This document shows positions 26,286-34,314 of a stretch of 64,000 nucleotides of DNA, one piece after another. A model generated the notes under the pieces. The model made no database searches. It worked only from the letters and a program-made list of their open reading frames with translations, and was not told the DNA's origin. The stretch spans positions 1,178,001-1,242,000 of the forward strand of contig NZ_CP133018.1 of the NCBI RefSeq assembly GCF_030866785.1. The letters are read 5' to 3'. The position numbers and the translations under genes are program-made. Source of the stretch: Agromyces protaetiae (GTDB lineage Bacteria > Actinomycetota > Actinomycetes > Actinomycetales > Microbacteriaceae). The first letter of the stretch is position 1. Each line of letters opens with the position of its first letter.

Positions 26286-27359
26286 GTGGCACTCACCATC
26301 GGAATCGTCGGTCTCCCGAACGTCGGCAAGTCGACCCTGTTCAACGCGCTCACCAAGAACCAGGTGCTCGCGGCCAACTACCCGTTCGCGACGATCGAGC
26401 CGAACATCGGCGTGGTGAACCTGCCCGACCCGCGGCTCGAGACGCTCGCCGGCATCTTCGGGTCCGAGCGCATCCTGCCGGCGGCGGTGTCGTTCGTCGA
26501 CATCGCGGGCATCGTGCGCGGGGCGTCCGAAGGCGAGGGCCTCGGCAACAAGTTCCTCGCGAACATCCGCGAGGCCGACGCGATCGCGCAGGTCGTGCGA
26601 GGGTTCGAGGACTCCGACGTCGTGCACGTCGACGGCGCGGTCGACCCGAAGTCCGACATGGAGACCATCAACACCGAGCTCATCCTCGCCGACCTCGAGA
26701 CGCTCGAGCGCGCCATCGCGCGGTACGAGAAGGAGGTCAAGGGCCGGAAGCTCGACCCGTCGGTGCTCGCGGCCGCCAAGGAGGCGCTCGAGGCGTTGCA
26801 GGCCGGCACACCGTTGTCCGCGGCATCCGTCGACCTCGAGCCGATCAAGGAGCTCGGTCTGCTCACCGCGAAGCCCTTCATCTACGTCTTCAACGTCGAT
26901 GAGGCGGTGCTGACGGATGCCTCCCGCAAGGCGGAGCTCGCCGCGCTCGTCGCCCCTGCCGAGGCCGTGTTCCTCGACGCGAAGATCGAGTCGGAGCTCA
27001 TCGACCTCGACGCCGCCGACGCGGCCGAGCTGCTGGCGTCGACCGGCCAGGAGGAGTCGGGTCTCGACCAGCTCGCGCGCGTCGGCTTCGACACCCTCGG
27101 CCTGCAGACCTACCTCACCGCGGGCCCGAAGGAGTCGCGCGCCTGGACCATCCCGAAGGGCGCCAAGGCGCCCCAGGCGGCCGGCGTGATCCACACCGAC
27201 TTCGAGCGCGGGTTCATCAAGGCCGAGGTCATCTCGTTCGAGGACCTCGTGGCGACGGGATCCGTGGCCGAAGCGCGCGCCAAGGGCAAAGCCCGCATGG
27301 AGGGCAAGGACTACGTCATGCAGGACGGCGACGTGGTGGAGTTCCGCTTCAACGTGTGA
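26286..27359 (+). CDS. ychF: Redox-regulated ATPase YchF (Obg-like)
   Basis: This TRAFAC-class P-loop NTPase prefers ATP, binds ribosomes and is implicated in oxidative-stress responses. It has 357 residues, close to the usual 363. Walker A is GLPNVGKSTLFNALT (about 8-22), the G3 region is FVDIAGIVRGASEGEGLGNKFL, and the C-terminal TGS-like domain carries TAGPKESRAWTIPKGAKAPQAAGVIHTDFERGFIKAEV and ends EFRFNV. The gene is intact, but its last 24 bases are duplicated about 1.18 kb downstream, flanking a small foreign-looking segment. The GTG start follows a -10-like hexamer. Confidence 0.97.
   Translation: MALTIGIVGLPNVGKSTLFNALTKNQVLAANYPFATIEPNIGVVNLPDPRLETLAGIFGSERILPAAVSFVDIAGIVRGASEGEGLGNKFLANIREADAIAQVVRGFEDSDVVHVDGAVDPKSDMETINTELILADLETLERAIARYEKEVKGRKLDPSVLAAAKEALEALQAGTPLSAASVDLEPIKELGLLTAKPFIYVFNVDEAVLTDASRKAELAALVAPAEAVFLDAKIESELIDLDAADAAELLASTGQEESGLDQLARVGFDTLGLQTYLTAGPKESRAWTIPKGAKAPQAAGVIHTDFERGFIKAEVISFEDLVATGSVAEARAKGKARMEGKDYVMQDGDVVEFRFNV
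27331..27359. repeat. Left copy of direct repeat (3' end of ychF; attL-like)
   Basis: The last 29 bases of ychF match 28510-28538 at 28 of 29 positions, including a perfect run of 24 that ends in the stop codon. Duplication of a gene's 3' end on both sides of a segment is the usual footprint of site-specific integration. Confidence 0.85.
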
Positions 27360-27403
27360 GTCGGGAGCGGGCGAGCGCGAAGTCCAGCGGGTGGCGTGAT
27401 CGT

Positions 27404-28042
27404 TCAGGTATGCCAGAGGCCGAGCGCGGCTCCCAGGGCACCGATCCACAGAAGTCCGATCCCGCTCGAGACCAGCACCAGGACGACGCCCGCCAGGTAT
27501 CGTCCTACCGCGGAGTAGGAACCGCCCCGATCTTCGATGATCTGGCCCGCGACCTGCTCGAACGGTCGCTCGTGCCACCTCCCCGTGCCCAGAACGAGGA
27601 GGACGCGGAATCGTCGGTCGCGAAGCGCGAGCACGAACGTCGAGTACCCGCGCCCCGGCAGGGTGACTCGAACCGCCCGAATGGATGCGATCTCAACGCG
27701 ACGTCGGCCGAGAGCGGTTTTGCCCGCGAGCATGCGCCCGTCCGAATCCACCAGTGCCAGCGAGCTCACCGGCAAGAGGAGGAATGGCCAGGCGACTCCA
27801 AGGGCAACGAGGAACACGATGGTCACGTTGACGATCCAGTGTGATGGCAGGCCTGCCACCTGAGGGGATCCAGTCCAGACATCGTTCGTGAACCAGCACA
27901 CCGCGGTGACGAGGAGGAACATCGCGAGGAATGTGCGCCCGACCACGAGGAGGACTCGTGCGATCTTCGTTCGCTTCGGCGGGAACGACGTCGGCGAGGT
28001 ATCGGTCTCGGCGCCGGTTGTGTTGTGTCGAATCGGAGGCAC
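27404..28042 (-). CDS. Membrane protein of unknown function within the island
   Basis: The protein is 212 residues from a GTG. Two strong helices (about 28-50 and 68-92) and a C-terminal helix pair (about 180-208) enclose a cytoplasmic segment with IRAVRVTLPGRGYSTFVLALRDRRFRVLLVLGTGRWHE. The arrangement resembles small PH-like (bPH) membrane proteins, but the similarity is only in layout. Its codon use is less GC-biased at third positions than in neighbouring genes, in line with recent acquisition. There is no strong ribosome site, so the start is uncertain. It lies inside the segment bounded by the duplicated ychF end. Confidence 0.55.
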   Translation of the reverse strand: MPPIRHNTTGAETDTSPTSFPPKRTKIARVLLVVGRTFLAMFLLVTAVCWFTNDVWTGSPQVAGLPSHWIVNVTIVFLVALGVAWPFLLLPVSSLALVDSDGRMLAGKTALGRRRVEIASIRAVRVTLPGRGYSTFVLALRDRRFRVLLVLGTGRWHERPFEQVAGQIIEDRGGSYSAVGRYLAGVVLVLVSSGIGLLWIGALGAALGLWHT

Positions 28043-28509
28043 GGCGAAAGGTCCCGGTCAGTCCGGGAGCGAGCTCGGACGGATGCTCGTCCGACTACCG
28101 ACGAGATCGGTGTGGCCCCGTGGCTCGTTGTCCCGGCCGAGGGAGTCCATCTGATTGCGCACAGTCGGATCGTAGCGCGGGGGCGTCTGACCGTGCGCGG
28201 GACCGGATCTGACCGGGCATATGCGAGATTGGGCTGGTGCTCGCGCAGAGGTTTGGCAACTTCGAAGCTGTTGACGACGCGATCGATGACCTGGCGGAAC
28301 GCGAATCGAACAGTGGTGATTCGCAGATTCCACTCGCGCGTCGGGCCTTGACTGAGAAGGTGCGTCGCATTGAGCAGGCCATCGGCGAAGGCATTAGCGA
28401 ACATCGAATCCATGATCATGATTCACGACTGCATAATCCGCGGATCGTGGACGTTGGCTCAGCGCGAGAACTGACGTCGGGTGAGTTTGTGATGCCCGTT
28501 CACAACGTA

Positions 28510-28538
28510 ACGTCGTGGAGTTCCGCTTCAACGTGTGA
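28510..28538. repeat. Right copy of direct repeat (attR-like)
   Basis: This is the second copy of the ychF 3' end, again finishing in TGA. It abuts directly on the truncated yoeB reading frame. Confidence 0.85.
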
Positions 28539-28725
28539 TCTCGTCCTCGTCCTCCGCGACGACCCGTTCGAAGGCGTCGGGAAGCCGGAACCGCTGCGGC
28601 ATGCGCCCGCTGAGGCCTGGTCCCGGCGCATCGATGAGGCGAACCGTCTGGTCTATGTGGTGAACGACGCCCACCTCGTGGTGCTGCAGGCGCGCTACCG
28701 CTCGTGTCCGCGTCAGCGCCCCTGA
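28539..28725 (+). pseudogene. yoeB-like toxin remnant (N-terminus missing)
   Basis: The frame encodes RDDPFEGVGKPEPLRHAPAE, then WSRRIDEANRLVYVVND and VLQARYRS. These match the C-terminal two thirds of YoeB/Txe mRNA interferases, including the PFEGIGKPEPL motif, the WSRRI-HRLVY block and the terminal RYH-like catalytic region (here RYRS). About 30 N-terminal residues are absent, because the sequence upstream is the duplicated ychF end; no YefM-like antitoxin is near. A long frame reads into it from upstream, but that part has no toxin similarity. The tail also runs past the usual end. It is probably non-functional. Confidence 0.8.
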
Positions 28726-29057
28726 CGCTTCTTGTACGGCTTCGGCTGGCCTTTCACGATCGGGGCGCGGCCCTTGCCCTTCGAGGCCTTCGCCTTGCCG
28801 CCGGCCTTCGCGGCGGGTTTCTCGGCGGGAGGGGGCGCCGCGGCGATCTCCCGCCTGGCCTCCTCGAGGAAGAGTGTTCCGACCTTGGTCAGCCGGGTTT
28901 CGCCGTGCCGCGTGACGAGCGGTTGCCCGATCTCGGTCTCGAGTTTCTCGATCGACGAGTAGAGGGAGGCGAGCGGGATGCCGAGGGCCTCTGCCGCCCG
29001 CGGGAAGTGCAATTCCTCGGCGACCGCGACGAAACGTCGAAGCAGGGTGATGTTCAC
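28713..29057 (-). CDS. LysR-type HTH-only protein with lysine/alanine-rich tail
   Basis: The protein has 114 residues. Residues 1-65 form a normal LysR winged HTH (MNITLLRRFVAVAEELHFPR, AAEALGIPLASLYSSIEKLE, LVTRHGETRLTKVG). Instead of the ~230-residue effector domain there is a basic low-complexity tail (AAKAGGKAKASKGKGRAPIV, ending KPYKKRQGR). The reading frame is intact with a clear Met start, so it looks like a stable short protein rather than a fresh truncation. The tail resembles nucleoid-protein tails, suggesting non-specific DNA binding. Its stop overlaps the end of the yoeB remnant by 13 bp. DNA target and role are unknown. Confidence 0.75.
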   Translation of the reverse strand: MNITLLRRFVAVAEELHFPRAAEALGIPLASLYSSIEKLETEIGQPLVTRHGETRLTKVGTLFLEEARREIAAAPPPAEKPAAKAGGKAKASKGKGRAPIVKGQPKPYKKRQGR

Positions 29058-29285
29058 GGGGCGCCTTTCGTCGGTTCGCGCGCATTGCGGCCGGTCTTCA
29101 GGCTACGTGAGCCAGGACTTCGACGGCACGGGGATCGAGCTGGTGAATCCATGGGGCGGATGACCCGTGCGGGTCACCGGTCGGATGTACGACGTGAATC
29201 GACGCACGCCGACGGCCCGCCCGCGAACGTGCGAGCGGTTCTGGTCGGTTACCGTTGCGACGAGCGGTGAGCGAGGGAGGGCGTC

Positions 29286-29636
29286 ATGTCGTCGAGGTTC
29301 AGGATCGTGTTCTCGGCCGCCCAGGGCGCTGCCGACCTGTGGACGTACGGCGAGGACGCCCTGGTGGGCCGTGCAGAAGCGCTCGCCGACGACGAGCTGC
29401 CGGCGTTGTGGGCCCTGGCGGGGAGCTACTTCTCGCCCACTGCGGATCTTCCGCTGCACAGCAGCCTCTGGGCCGACAAAGCCCGCGCATTCGCGCTGAT
29501 CACCTACTTCGAAGGTGCGCTTCGACCGCTCGCGAGAGAACGACGTCGACCGCGGAGCCGGATGCCGTCGCACCTCGCGAACGCCCAGCCCGTCCCGTCG
29601 ACCTCCGAATGGATCGCACGAGCGCACGGGGCGTGA
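29286..29636 (+). CDS. Small protein of unknown function
   Basis: The protein is 116 residues from an ATG with a strong GGGAGGG site. The N-terminal 75 residues look like a small helical globular domain (FRIVFSAAQGAADLWTYGED, DDELPALWALAGSYFSP, WADKARAFALITYF); the rest is basic and probably disordered. There are no membrane helices or signal. I recognise no family. Upstream, TACCGT near 29250 could be a -10. It is alone between the LysR-HTH gene and the cell-wall protein gene. Confidence 0.6.
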   Translation: MSSRFRIVFSAAQGAADLWTYGEDALVGRAEALADDELPALWALAGSYFSPTADLPLHSSLWADKARAFALITYFEGALRPLARERRRPRSRMPSHLANAQPVPSTSEWIARAHGA

Positions 29637-29836
29637 TCACGACGCGACGGATGCTCCGGACAGGACGAGCGCCGGACACACCGCTCGTATCCCCGGCCTG
29701 CTCGGCCGCGACGCGGCCGAGGAAGCGTCCCGACGAGCGTCGCGGCCGGCGGTCGCCTGGTCCACCGGAGGCGGCCGCGGAACGGCGCCTGGCCGGGATG
29801 ACCCGCCGCGACTCGCACCCGGCACGGAGACGGCCC

Positions 29837-29842
29837 TACACT
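29837..29842 (+). promoter_or_regulatory. Candidate -10 (TACACT) for the cell-wall protein gene
   Basis: TACACT lies 67 nt before the ATG at 29910. The same hexamer precedes several other genes in this window. Confidence 0.35.
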
Positions 29843-29909
29843 TCGAGGTGCGAGTGCCCGCGTCGAGGGCGCGGCCGGTCGGCCGTTCTCGCGCTGGATG
29901 GGGGACGGG

Positions 29910-31613
29910 ATGCGTCGGGGGACACCGCTGATCGCTGGAGTGGTCGCGCTCGCGATCGTGCTCGCCGGGGGACCCGCCGCGCACGCGGCCGTCGCAGAGG
30001 CGGGACCCGAACGCGCGGCTCGCGCCGCGCTGGGCGGCGGCGAAGCCACGGATGCTCCGGCGTCACCCTCGCCGGCACCGACCGAGTCGCCCGCTCCTGG
30101 CGAGTCATCCGCTCCTGGCGAGTCATCCGCGCCGGTCGAGACATCCGCTCCTGACGAGTCATCCGCGCCCGTCGAACCGACCGAACCGGTCGAAGCCACC
30201 AGGCCGCCTGCCGGGCCCGATGCGGTCCAGCCGCGGGCGCAGACCCAGGCCGGGCCCCAGGTCGAGCTGCAGGCGCAGACCGTGGTGACCCCGTTCCCGG
30301 GCGGCGCGCACCGGCTCGCGGGCGCCGACCGGTACGCCACCTCGGTGGAGATCTCGAAGCGGTTCGGCGCGAGCGTCCCGGTCGCCTACGTCGCGACCGG
30401 CGCGAACTTCCCGGATGCGCTCTCCGCAGCGGCGGCGGCGGCCAGCATCGGCGGGCCGCTCCTGCTCACGGGGCCCACGGCGTTGCCCGAGCTGGTCCGC
30501 GCCGAGCTCGTGCGGTTGAAGCCCACCGAGATCATCCTCGCCGGCGACGAGGCGAGTGTCGGCCCCGCCGTGTTCACCGCCCTCTCGGAGATCGCGCCGA
30601 CCATCCGCCTCGGCGGTGCGAACCGGTTCGAGACCGCCGAGCTGCTGAACGCCGACGCGTTCCAGACCGCCGACCTGGCGTACATCGCCACCGGCTGGGG
30701 CTTCCCCGACGCGCTCGCGGCCTCAGCCGTGGCGGGCGCCCAGCGCGCACCCGTGTACCTCGTCGACGGGAACGCGGCGTCGGTGCGTGCCGAGACCCTC
30801 GCCGGACTGCACTCACTCGGCGTCAAGACCGTGCGGATCGCCGGCAGCACCCCCTCCGTGAGCGCCGGGATCGAGCAGCAGCTCGCGGCGTCGGGCTTCA
30901 GGGTGCACCGTGACGCCGGCGTCGACCGCTTCGAGACCGCGGTCGCGCTCAACGACGCCGTCTACGGCGGGCGCTCGAGCATCGAGCAGGTGTTCATCGC
31001 GACGGGCGTCGGATTCGCCGATGCGCTCGCGGGCGCGGCGCTCGCCGGGCGCCTCGGAGCGCCGCTGTACCTGGTCCGGCAGGAGTGCATGCCCGAGCCC
31101 GTCTCGAACTCGCTGCTGTCGCTCGCCGCCGACGCGCGCGTCGTCCTCGGCAGCACGCCCTCGGTCGGGCACGACGCCGCCAACGGCAGTCTCTGCATCT
31201 ACTGGTCCAAGCCCGCGGACGGCCGGATCACCGACGTGTTCGGACCGCGAACGCCCATCTGCACGCCCGGCGGCTGCACCTCGTCGTTCCATCGCGGACT
31301 CGATCTCGGCACGGGCTGCGGCCGGCCCATCCGGGCCGCGTCCAGTGGTGGTGTGATCACCGCCGCCCCGGTCGGCACGTTCGGCAACTTCATCCGGGTC
31401 TCGCACGCCGGCGGCGTCGACACGGGCTACGCGCACCTGCAGAACGGCGGCATCCTCGTGAACGTCGGAGATTACGTGCGAGCCGGGCAGGTGATCGGCC
31501 TCTCGGGCGCGACCGGCGCGGCGACCGGGTGCCATCTGCACTTCGAGGTGTACGTCAACGGCACGCAGGTCGACCCCCTGCCGTTCATGGCGGCGCGCGG
31601 CATCGGGTTCTGA
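29910..31613 (+). CDS. Secreted cell-wall-binding protein: three CW_binding_2 repeats plus M23 peptidase domain
   Basis: The protein has 567 residues. A signal peptide (about 1-30, LIAGVVALAIVLAGGPAAHA) is followed by a Ser/Pro/Glu-rich linker with repeated SSAP units, then three cell-wall-binding type-2 repeats (about 130-420; each begins like HRLAGADRYATSVEIS, with IRLGGANRFETAELL and VHRDAGVDRFETAVALN). The C-terminal LytM/M23 domain is at about 430-560, with zinc motifs FHRGLDLGTG and HLHFEVYVNG. The repeats probably anchor the peptidase to wall polymers while M23 cleaves peptide cross-links. The GGGGGAC site favours the ATG at 29910 over the one at 29898. This domain order is uncommon enough to note. 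Confidence 0.9.
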   Translation: MRRGTPLIAGVVALAIVLAGGPAAHAAVAEAGPERAARAALGGGEATDAPASPSPAPTESPAPGESSAPGESSAPVETSAPDESSAPVEPTEPVEATRPPAGPDAVQPRAQTQAGPQVELQAQTVVTPFPGGAHRLAGADRYATSVEISKRFGASVPVAYVATGANFPDALSAAAAAASIGGPLLLTGPTALPELVRAELVRLKPTEIILAGDEASVGPAVFTALSEIAPTIRLGGANRFETAELLNADAFQTADLAYIATGWGFPDALAASAVAGAQRAPVYLVDGNAASVRAETLAGLHSLGVKTVRIAGSTPSVSAGIEQQLAASGFRVHRDAGVDRFETAVALNDAVYGGRSSIEQVFIATGVGFADALAGAALAGRLGAPLYLVRQECMPEPVSNSLLSLAADARVVLGSTPSVGHDAANGSLCIYWSKPADGRITDVFGPRTPICTPGGCTSSFHRGLDLGTGCGRPIRAASSGGVITAAPVGTFGNFIRVSHAGGVDTGYAHLQNGGILVNVGDYVRAGQVIGLSGATGAATGCHLHFEVYVNGTQVDPLPFMAARGIGF

Positions 31614-31683
31614 GCGGGAGCGGCCGGATCGGGCGGGCGTACCGCCGAGGCGCGATGTCGGTGGCCGGGTGCAAGATAGGTGC

Positions 31684-32544
31684 ATGCCGGAGCTTCCCGA
31701 GGTCGAGGCGCTCACGCGGTTCCTGCGTGAACGGGTCGTCGGTCATGCCATCGCATCGGTTCGGCTGGCGTCCATCTCCGCGCTGAAGACGTTCGATCCG
31801 CCGCTGTCCGCCCTCGAAGGCGCGACGGTAGAGACGGCCGAGCGTCATGGCAAGTTCGTCGACCTCGACGCCGGGGGCGTGCACCTCGTCTTCCACCTCG
31901 CCAGGGCCGGCTGGTTGCGCTGGTACGACGAGCTGCCGACGACGCCGGTCAAGCCGGGCAAATCGCCGCTCGCGATGCGGCTCCGGCTCGACGACGGCGC
32001 CGGCTTCGACCTCACCGAGGCCGGCACCAAGAAGTCCCTCGCCGTCTACGTGGTACGCGACGTCGCGCAGGTTCCGGGCATCGCGAGGCTGGGGCCCGAC
32101 CCCACCGCGCCCGGCTTCACCCTCGACGACTTCGCGGGCGAACTCCGGGGGCGCCGCACGCAGATCAAGGGGGTGCTCCGCGATCAATCGATCTTCGCGG
32201 GCATCGGCAACGCGTACTCGGATGAGATCCTGCACGCCGCGCGCATGTCCCCGTACGCACTCGCCGCGAACCTCACCCCCGAGCAGGTCGAGACGCTCTA
32301 CGCCGCGATGCGTGACACCCTCGCCGAGGCGGTCGCCGTGGCATCCGGCAAGCCGCCCGCCGACCTCAAAGACGCCAAGCGTCGCGGCATGCACGTGCAC
32401 GGCCGCACCGGCGAGACCTGCCCCGTGTGCGGCGACACCGTCAGGCAGGTGATCTTCGCCGACTCGACGTTCCAGTACTGCCCGACCTGCCAGACGGGCG
32501 GTAAGCCGCTCGCCGACCGGCTGCGGTCGCGACTGGTCAAGTGA
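31684..32544 (+). CDS. Fpg/Nei family DNA glycosylase/AP lyase
   Basis: The enzyme excises oxidised bases and cleaves the backbone. It has 286 residues. The mature N-terminus PELPEVEALTRFLRE carries the catalytic Pro and Glu. The H2TH region is QSIFAGIGNAYSDEILHAARMSPYAL, and the C-terminal zinc finger has four cysteines (CPVCGDTVRQVIFADSTFQYCPTCQ). The ATG at 31684 is fixed by the requirement for proline at position 2; a CAAGAT hexamer 6 nt upstream may be a -10. It is not the mutM next to rnc in actinobacteria, so it is more likely an Nei2/Fpg2-like paralogue. Confidence 0.92.
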   Translation: MPELPEVEALTRFLRERVVGHAIASVRLASISALKTFDPPLSALEGATVETAERHGKFVDLDAGGVHLVFHLARAGWLRWYDELPTTPVKPGKSPLAMRLRLDDGAGFDLTEAGTKKSLAVYVVRDVAQVPGIARLGPDPTAPGFTLDDFAGELRGRRTQIKGVLRDQSIFAGIGNAYSDEILHAARMSPYALAANLTPEQVETLYAAMRDTLAEAVAVASGKPPADLKDAKRRGMHVHGRTGETCPVCGDTVRQVIFADSTFQYCPTCQTGGKPLADRLRSRLVK

Positions 32545-32610
32545 GTGCGCGGCCAGCGGGCTGAGTCCGGGCCGGTGCCGTGACCGGCGCCAGCACGCCG
32601 GGCGCACACG

Positions 32611-33096
32611 TCACGCGTGACGGCCGCGCGAGCCGTTCGCGTCGTTGGGTCCCCGGTGCTCGTCGACATCGCGGCGGACGTCGGATCCGCTGCGGTCGTC
32701 GACGTCCCGCCGGGTGTCGGCCGCCCGCGCGTCGTCCGTGACGTCAGGATCGACCTCGTCGGCCCGGCGCAGCCGGTCCTGCGTCTCCTGCTGCAGCCCG
32801 GCCGCCTGCGACTGCTTGGCCTCGCTCTCGCGCGCCAGCCGATCCGCTTCGAGCTTGGCCGCTCGCGCGTCCGCGTCGGCCTTCGCGGCGTCGGCCGAGG
32901 CCTGGGCGGCGGCGACGCTCTCGGCTTCCGCGCGGTCTTGCGTGCGCTGCGCCTCCGCCCGGATCTCCTGCGCTTTGCTCCGCTGCTGATTGGCCCGCGT
33001 CTCGCGTGCCTTCCGCGACATCATCGCCACGATGATCACGACGGCGATGACGACGACGACCGCGACGATGATCCAGATGAGTGTGCCGGTATCCAC
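32611..33096 (-). CDS. Single-pass membrane protein with alanine-rich coiled coil
   Basis: The protein is 161 residues from a GTG with GGAGG upstream. A membrane helix at about 5-25 (LIWIIVAVVVVIAVVIIVAM) is followed by a long charged coiled coil (about 28-110, repeats of AEAQRTQDRAEAE and ADARAAKLEADRLARES) and an Asp/Arg-rich tail (DDRSGSDVRRDVDEHRG). No catalytic motif is seen. Proteins of this type are often annotated as hypothetical in Micrococcales. The long open frame on the opposite strand is a shadow of the GC-rich codons. Confidence 0.75.
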   Translation of the reverse strand: MDTGTLIWIIVAVVVVIAVVIIVAMMSRKARETRANQQRSKAQEIRAEAQRTQDRAEAESVAAAQASADAAKADADARAAKLEADRLARESEAKQSQAAGLQQETQDRLRRADEVDPDVTDDARAADTRRDVDDRSGSDVRRDVDEHRGPNDANGSRGRHA

Positions 33097-33209
33097 GATG
33101 ATCCGCCTCCTCGAAATTCGGGTGACTCCAGTGGACCGCGATTCGGATGCCTCGGGCAACGGCTTGCGGATCGGTGCCGATTCGTGCTCGCGGCCGAGGC
33201 CGATGCGTC

Positions 33210-33480
33210 AGGTGGTCGCAGGTGCAGGGGCAGGTGCAGGCGGAGGCGGAGGATGGAGGAGCTATCCGCATGAGCAGGGCGCAGGTCGCAGGTGCATGGC
33301 GCAGGTCACACGTCGCGCAGGTCACAGGTCACAGGGCGCAGGACGCAGGTGCATGGCACAGGGCGTAGGGCCCAGGGCGCAGGTGCATGGCGCAGAGCGC
33401 AAGGTTGCACATCGCAGGTCGCAGGATGCGACCCCCGGAGCAGCCCGGAGGATCGGGTCGCAGGAGGCGACCCCTGGAAC
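33210..33480. repeat. Degenerate repeat tract in a 405-bp gap
   Basis: The word GCAGGTGCATGGC occurs at 33288-33300, 33345-33357 and 33379-33391, within many shorter GCAGGTC / CACAGG units. At the end, an imperfect 23-bp repeat (33417-33439 and 33456-33478, 21 of 23 identical) forms two small hairpins GTCGC-N5-GCGAC. No gene is visible between the minus-strand gene starting at 33096 and the one at 33502. Confidence 0.8.
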
Positions 33481-33489
33481 ACACCGCAG

Positions 33490-33495
33490 TAGCAT
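33490..33495 (+). promoter_or_regulatory. Candidate -10 (TAGCAT), leaderless start
   Basis: TAGCAT ends 6 nt before the GTG at 33502 and immediately follows the repeat tract, so the -35 region lies within the repeats. Confidence 0.45.
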
Positions 33496-33501
33496 GACGA
33501 G

Positions 33502-34296
33502 GTGCACCCGACGAGGCGCCTGGAGCGACCGGAGATCGCAGCACGACTCCGCGCCTCGGGGTGCGTCTTCGCCGACGAGGAAGCCCGGTTGCTCGACGAG
33601 GCCGCTGATGACGCGCAGACGCTGGTCGACCTCGTCGAACGGCGTGCGGCCGGCGAACCCCTCGAGCCGTTGCTCGGCTGGGTCGACTTCGCGGGTCTTC
33701 GGCTCCGGGTGGGGCCCGGCGTGTTCGTCCCCCGGCAGCGCACCTCGGTGCTCGCGATGGAAGCGGGTCGGCTCGCCTCGTCGAAGTCGGCACCGGTCGT
33801 CGTGGACCTCTGCTGCGGTGTCGGCGCGATCGCCGCCGTCATCGGGGCCACGGGAGCACCGCATCGGCTCGTGGCGGCGGATCTGGACCCCGCGGCGGTC
33901 GAGCTCGCCGCGCAGAATCTCGCCGCGTACGACGGCGAGGCCTACGTGGGCGACCTGTACGACGCGCTCCCACGTGCCCTCGAAGGCAGGGTCGACGTGC
34001 TCGCGGTCAACGCGCCCTACGTGCCCAGCGCCGAGATCGGGGGGATGCCGCGCGAAGCGCGGGAGTACGAGCCCCGGCATGCCCTCGACGGCGGCGCCGA
34101 CGGGCTCGAGCTCCACCGGCGCGTAGCCGGCGCGGCGCGGGACTGGCTCGCCCCCGGTGGTCACCTGCTCATCGAGTCGAGCACGGCCCAGGCCGAGTGC
34201 ACCGAGCAGCTCGTGCGCGCGATCGGCCTCAGCACGCGCATCGTCTCCGACGACGAGCTCGGCGCGACGGTCGTGATCGGGGTGGCGCCGGCCTGA
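33502..34296 (+). CDS. PrmC/HemK-related protein methyltransferase
   Basis: The protein has 264 residues. The N-terminal helical domain (about 1-75) contains the RRAAGEPLEPLLGW motif seen in PrmC, and the SAM domain has VVVDLCCGVGAIAAV (motif I, about 97-111) and the signature NAPYVPSAEIG (about 172-182) in place of the canonical NPPY. That substitution is what separates the PrmC-related subfamily from the true release-factor methyltransferase, which keeps NPPY. It probably methylates a glutamine or similar residue, but not necessarily in a release factor. The GTG start is supported by the TAGCAT element. It stands alone, tail to tail with the phosphoribosyltransferase gene. Confidence 0.85.
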   Translation: MHPTRRLERPEIAARLRASGCVFADEEARLLDEAADDAQTLVDLVERRAAGEPLEPLLGWVDFAGLRLRVGPGVFVPRQRTSVLAMEAGRLASSKSAPVVVDLCCGVGAIAAVIGATGAPHRLVAADLDPAAVELAAQNLAAYDGEAYVGDLYDALPRALEGRVDVLAVNAPYVPSAEIGGMPREAREYEPRHALDGGADGLELHRRVAGAARDWLAPGGHLLIESSTAQAECTEQLVRAIGLSTRIVSDDELGATVVIGVAPA

Positions 34297-34314
34297 TGCC
34301 CGCGCTGACGCGCA

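Larger units (their letters stand above)
27360..28538. mobile_element. Small putative integrated segment or island remnant at the ychF 3' end
   Basis: The segment is 1,179 bp, counting one repeat copy. Its base composition is visibly less GC-rich than the surroundings, most clearly at 27690-28000 and 28240-28520. It carries one probable membrane gene (minus, 27404-28042) and about 470 bp (28043-28509) where I see no convincing gene: an open frame runs through on each strand but none has a good start, codon use or family match. No integrase, transposase or terminal inverted repeats are present, so this would be a decayed or satellite element. Confidence 0.6.

Noticed and set aside
28237..28725. 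A 162-codon frame reading through the island into the toxin fragment
   Set aside because: Only the part after 28539 resembles a protein family (YoeB). The upstream part has no similarity and includes the translated ychF duplicate, so it is not a fusion gene.
33210..33480. CRISPR-like repeats
   Set aside because: Repeats are short, irregular and overlapping, with no unique spacers.
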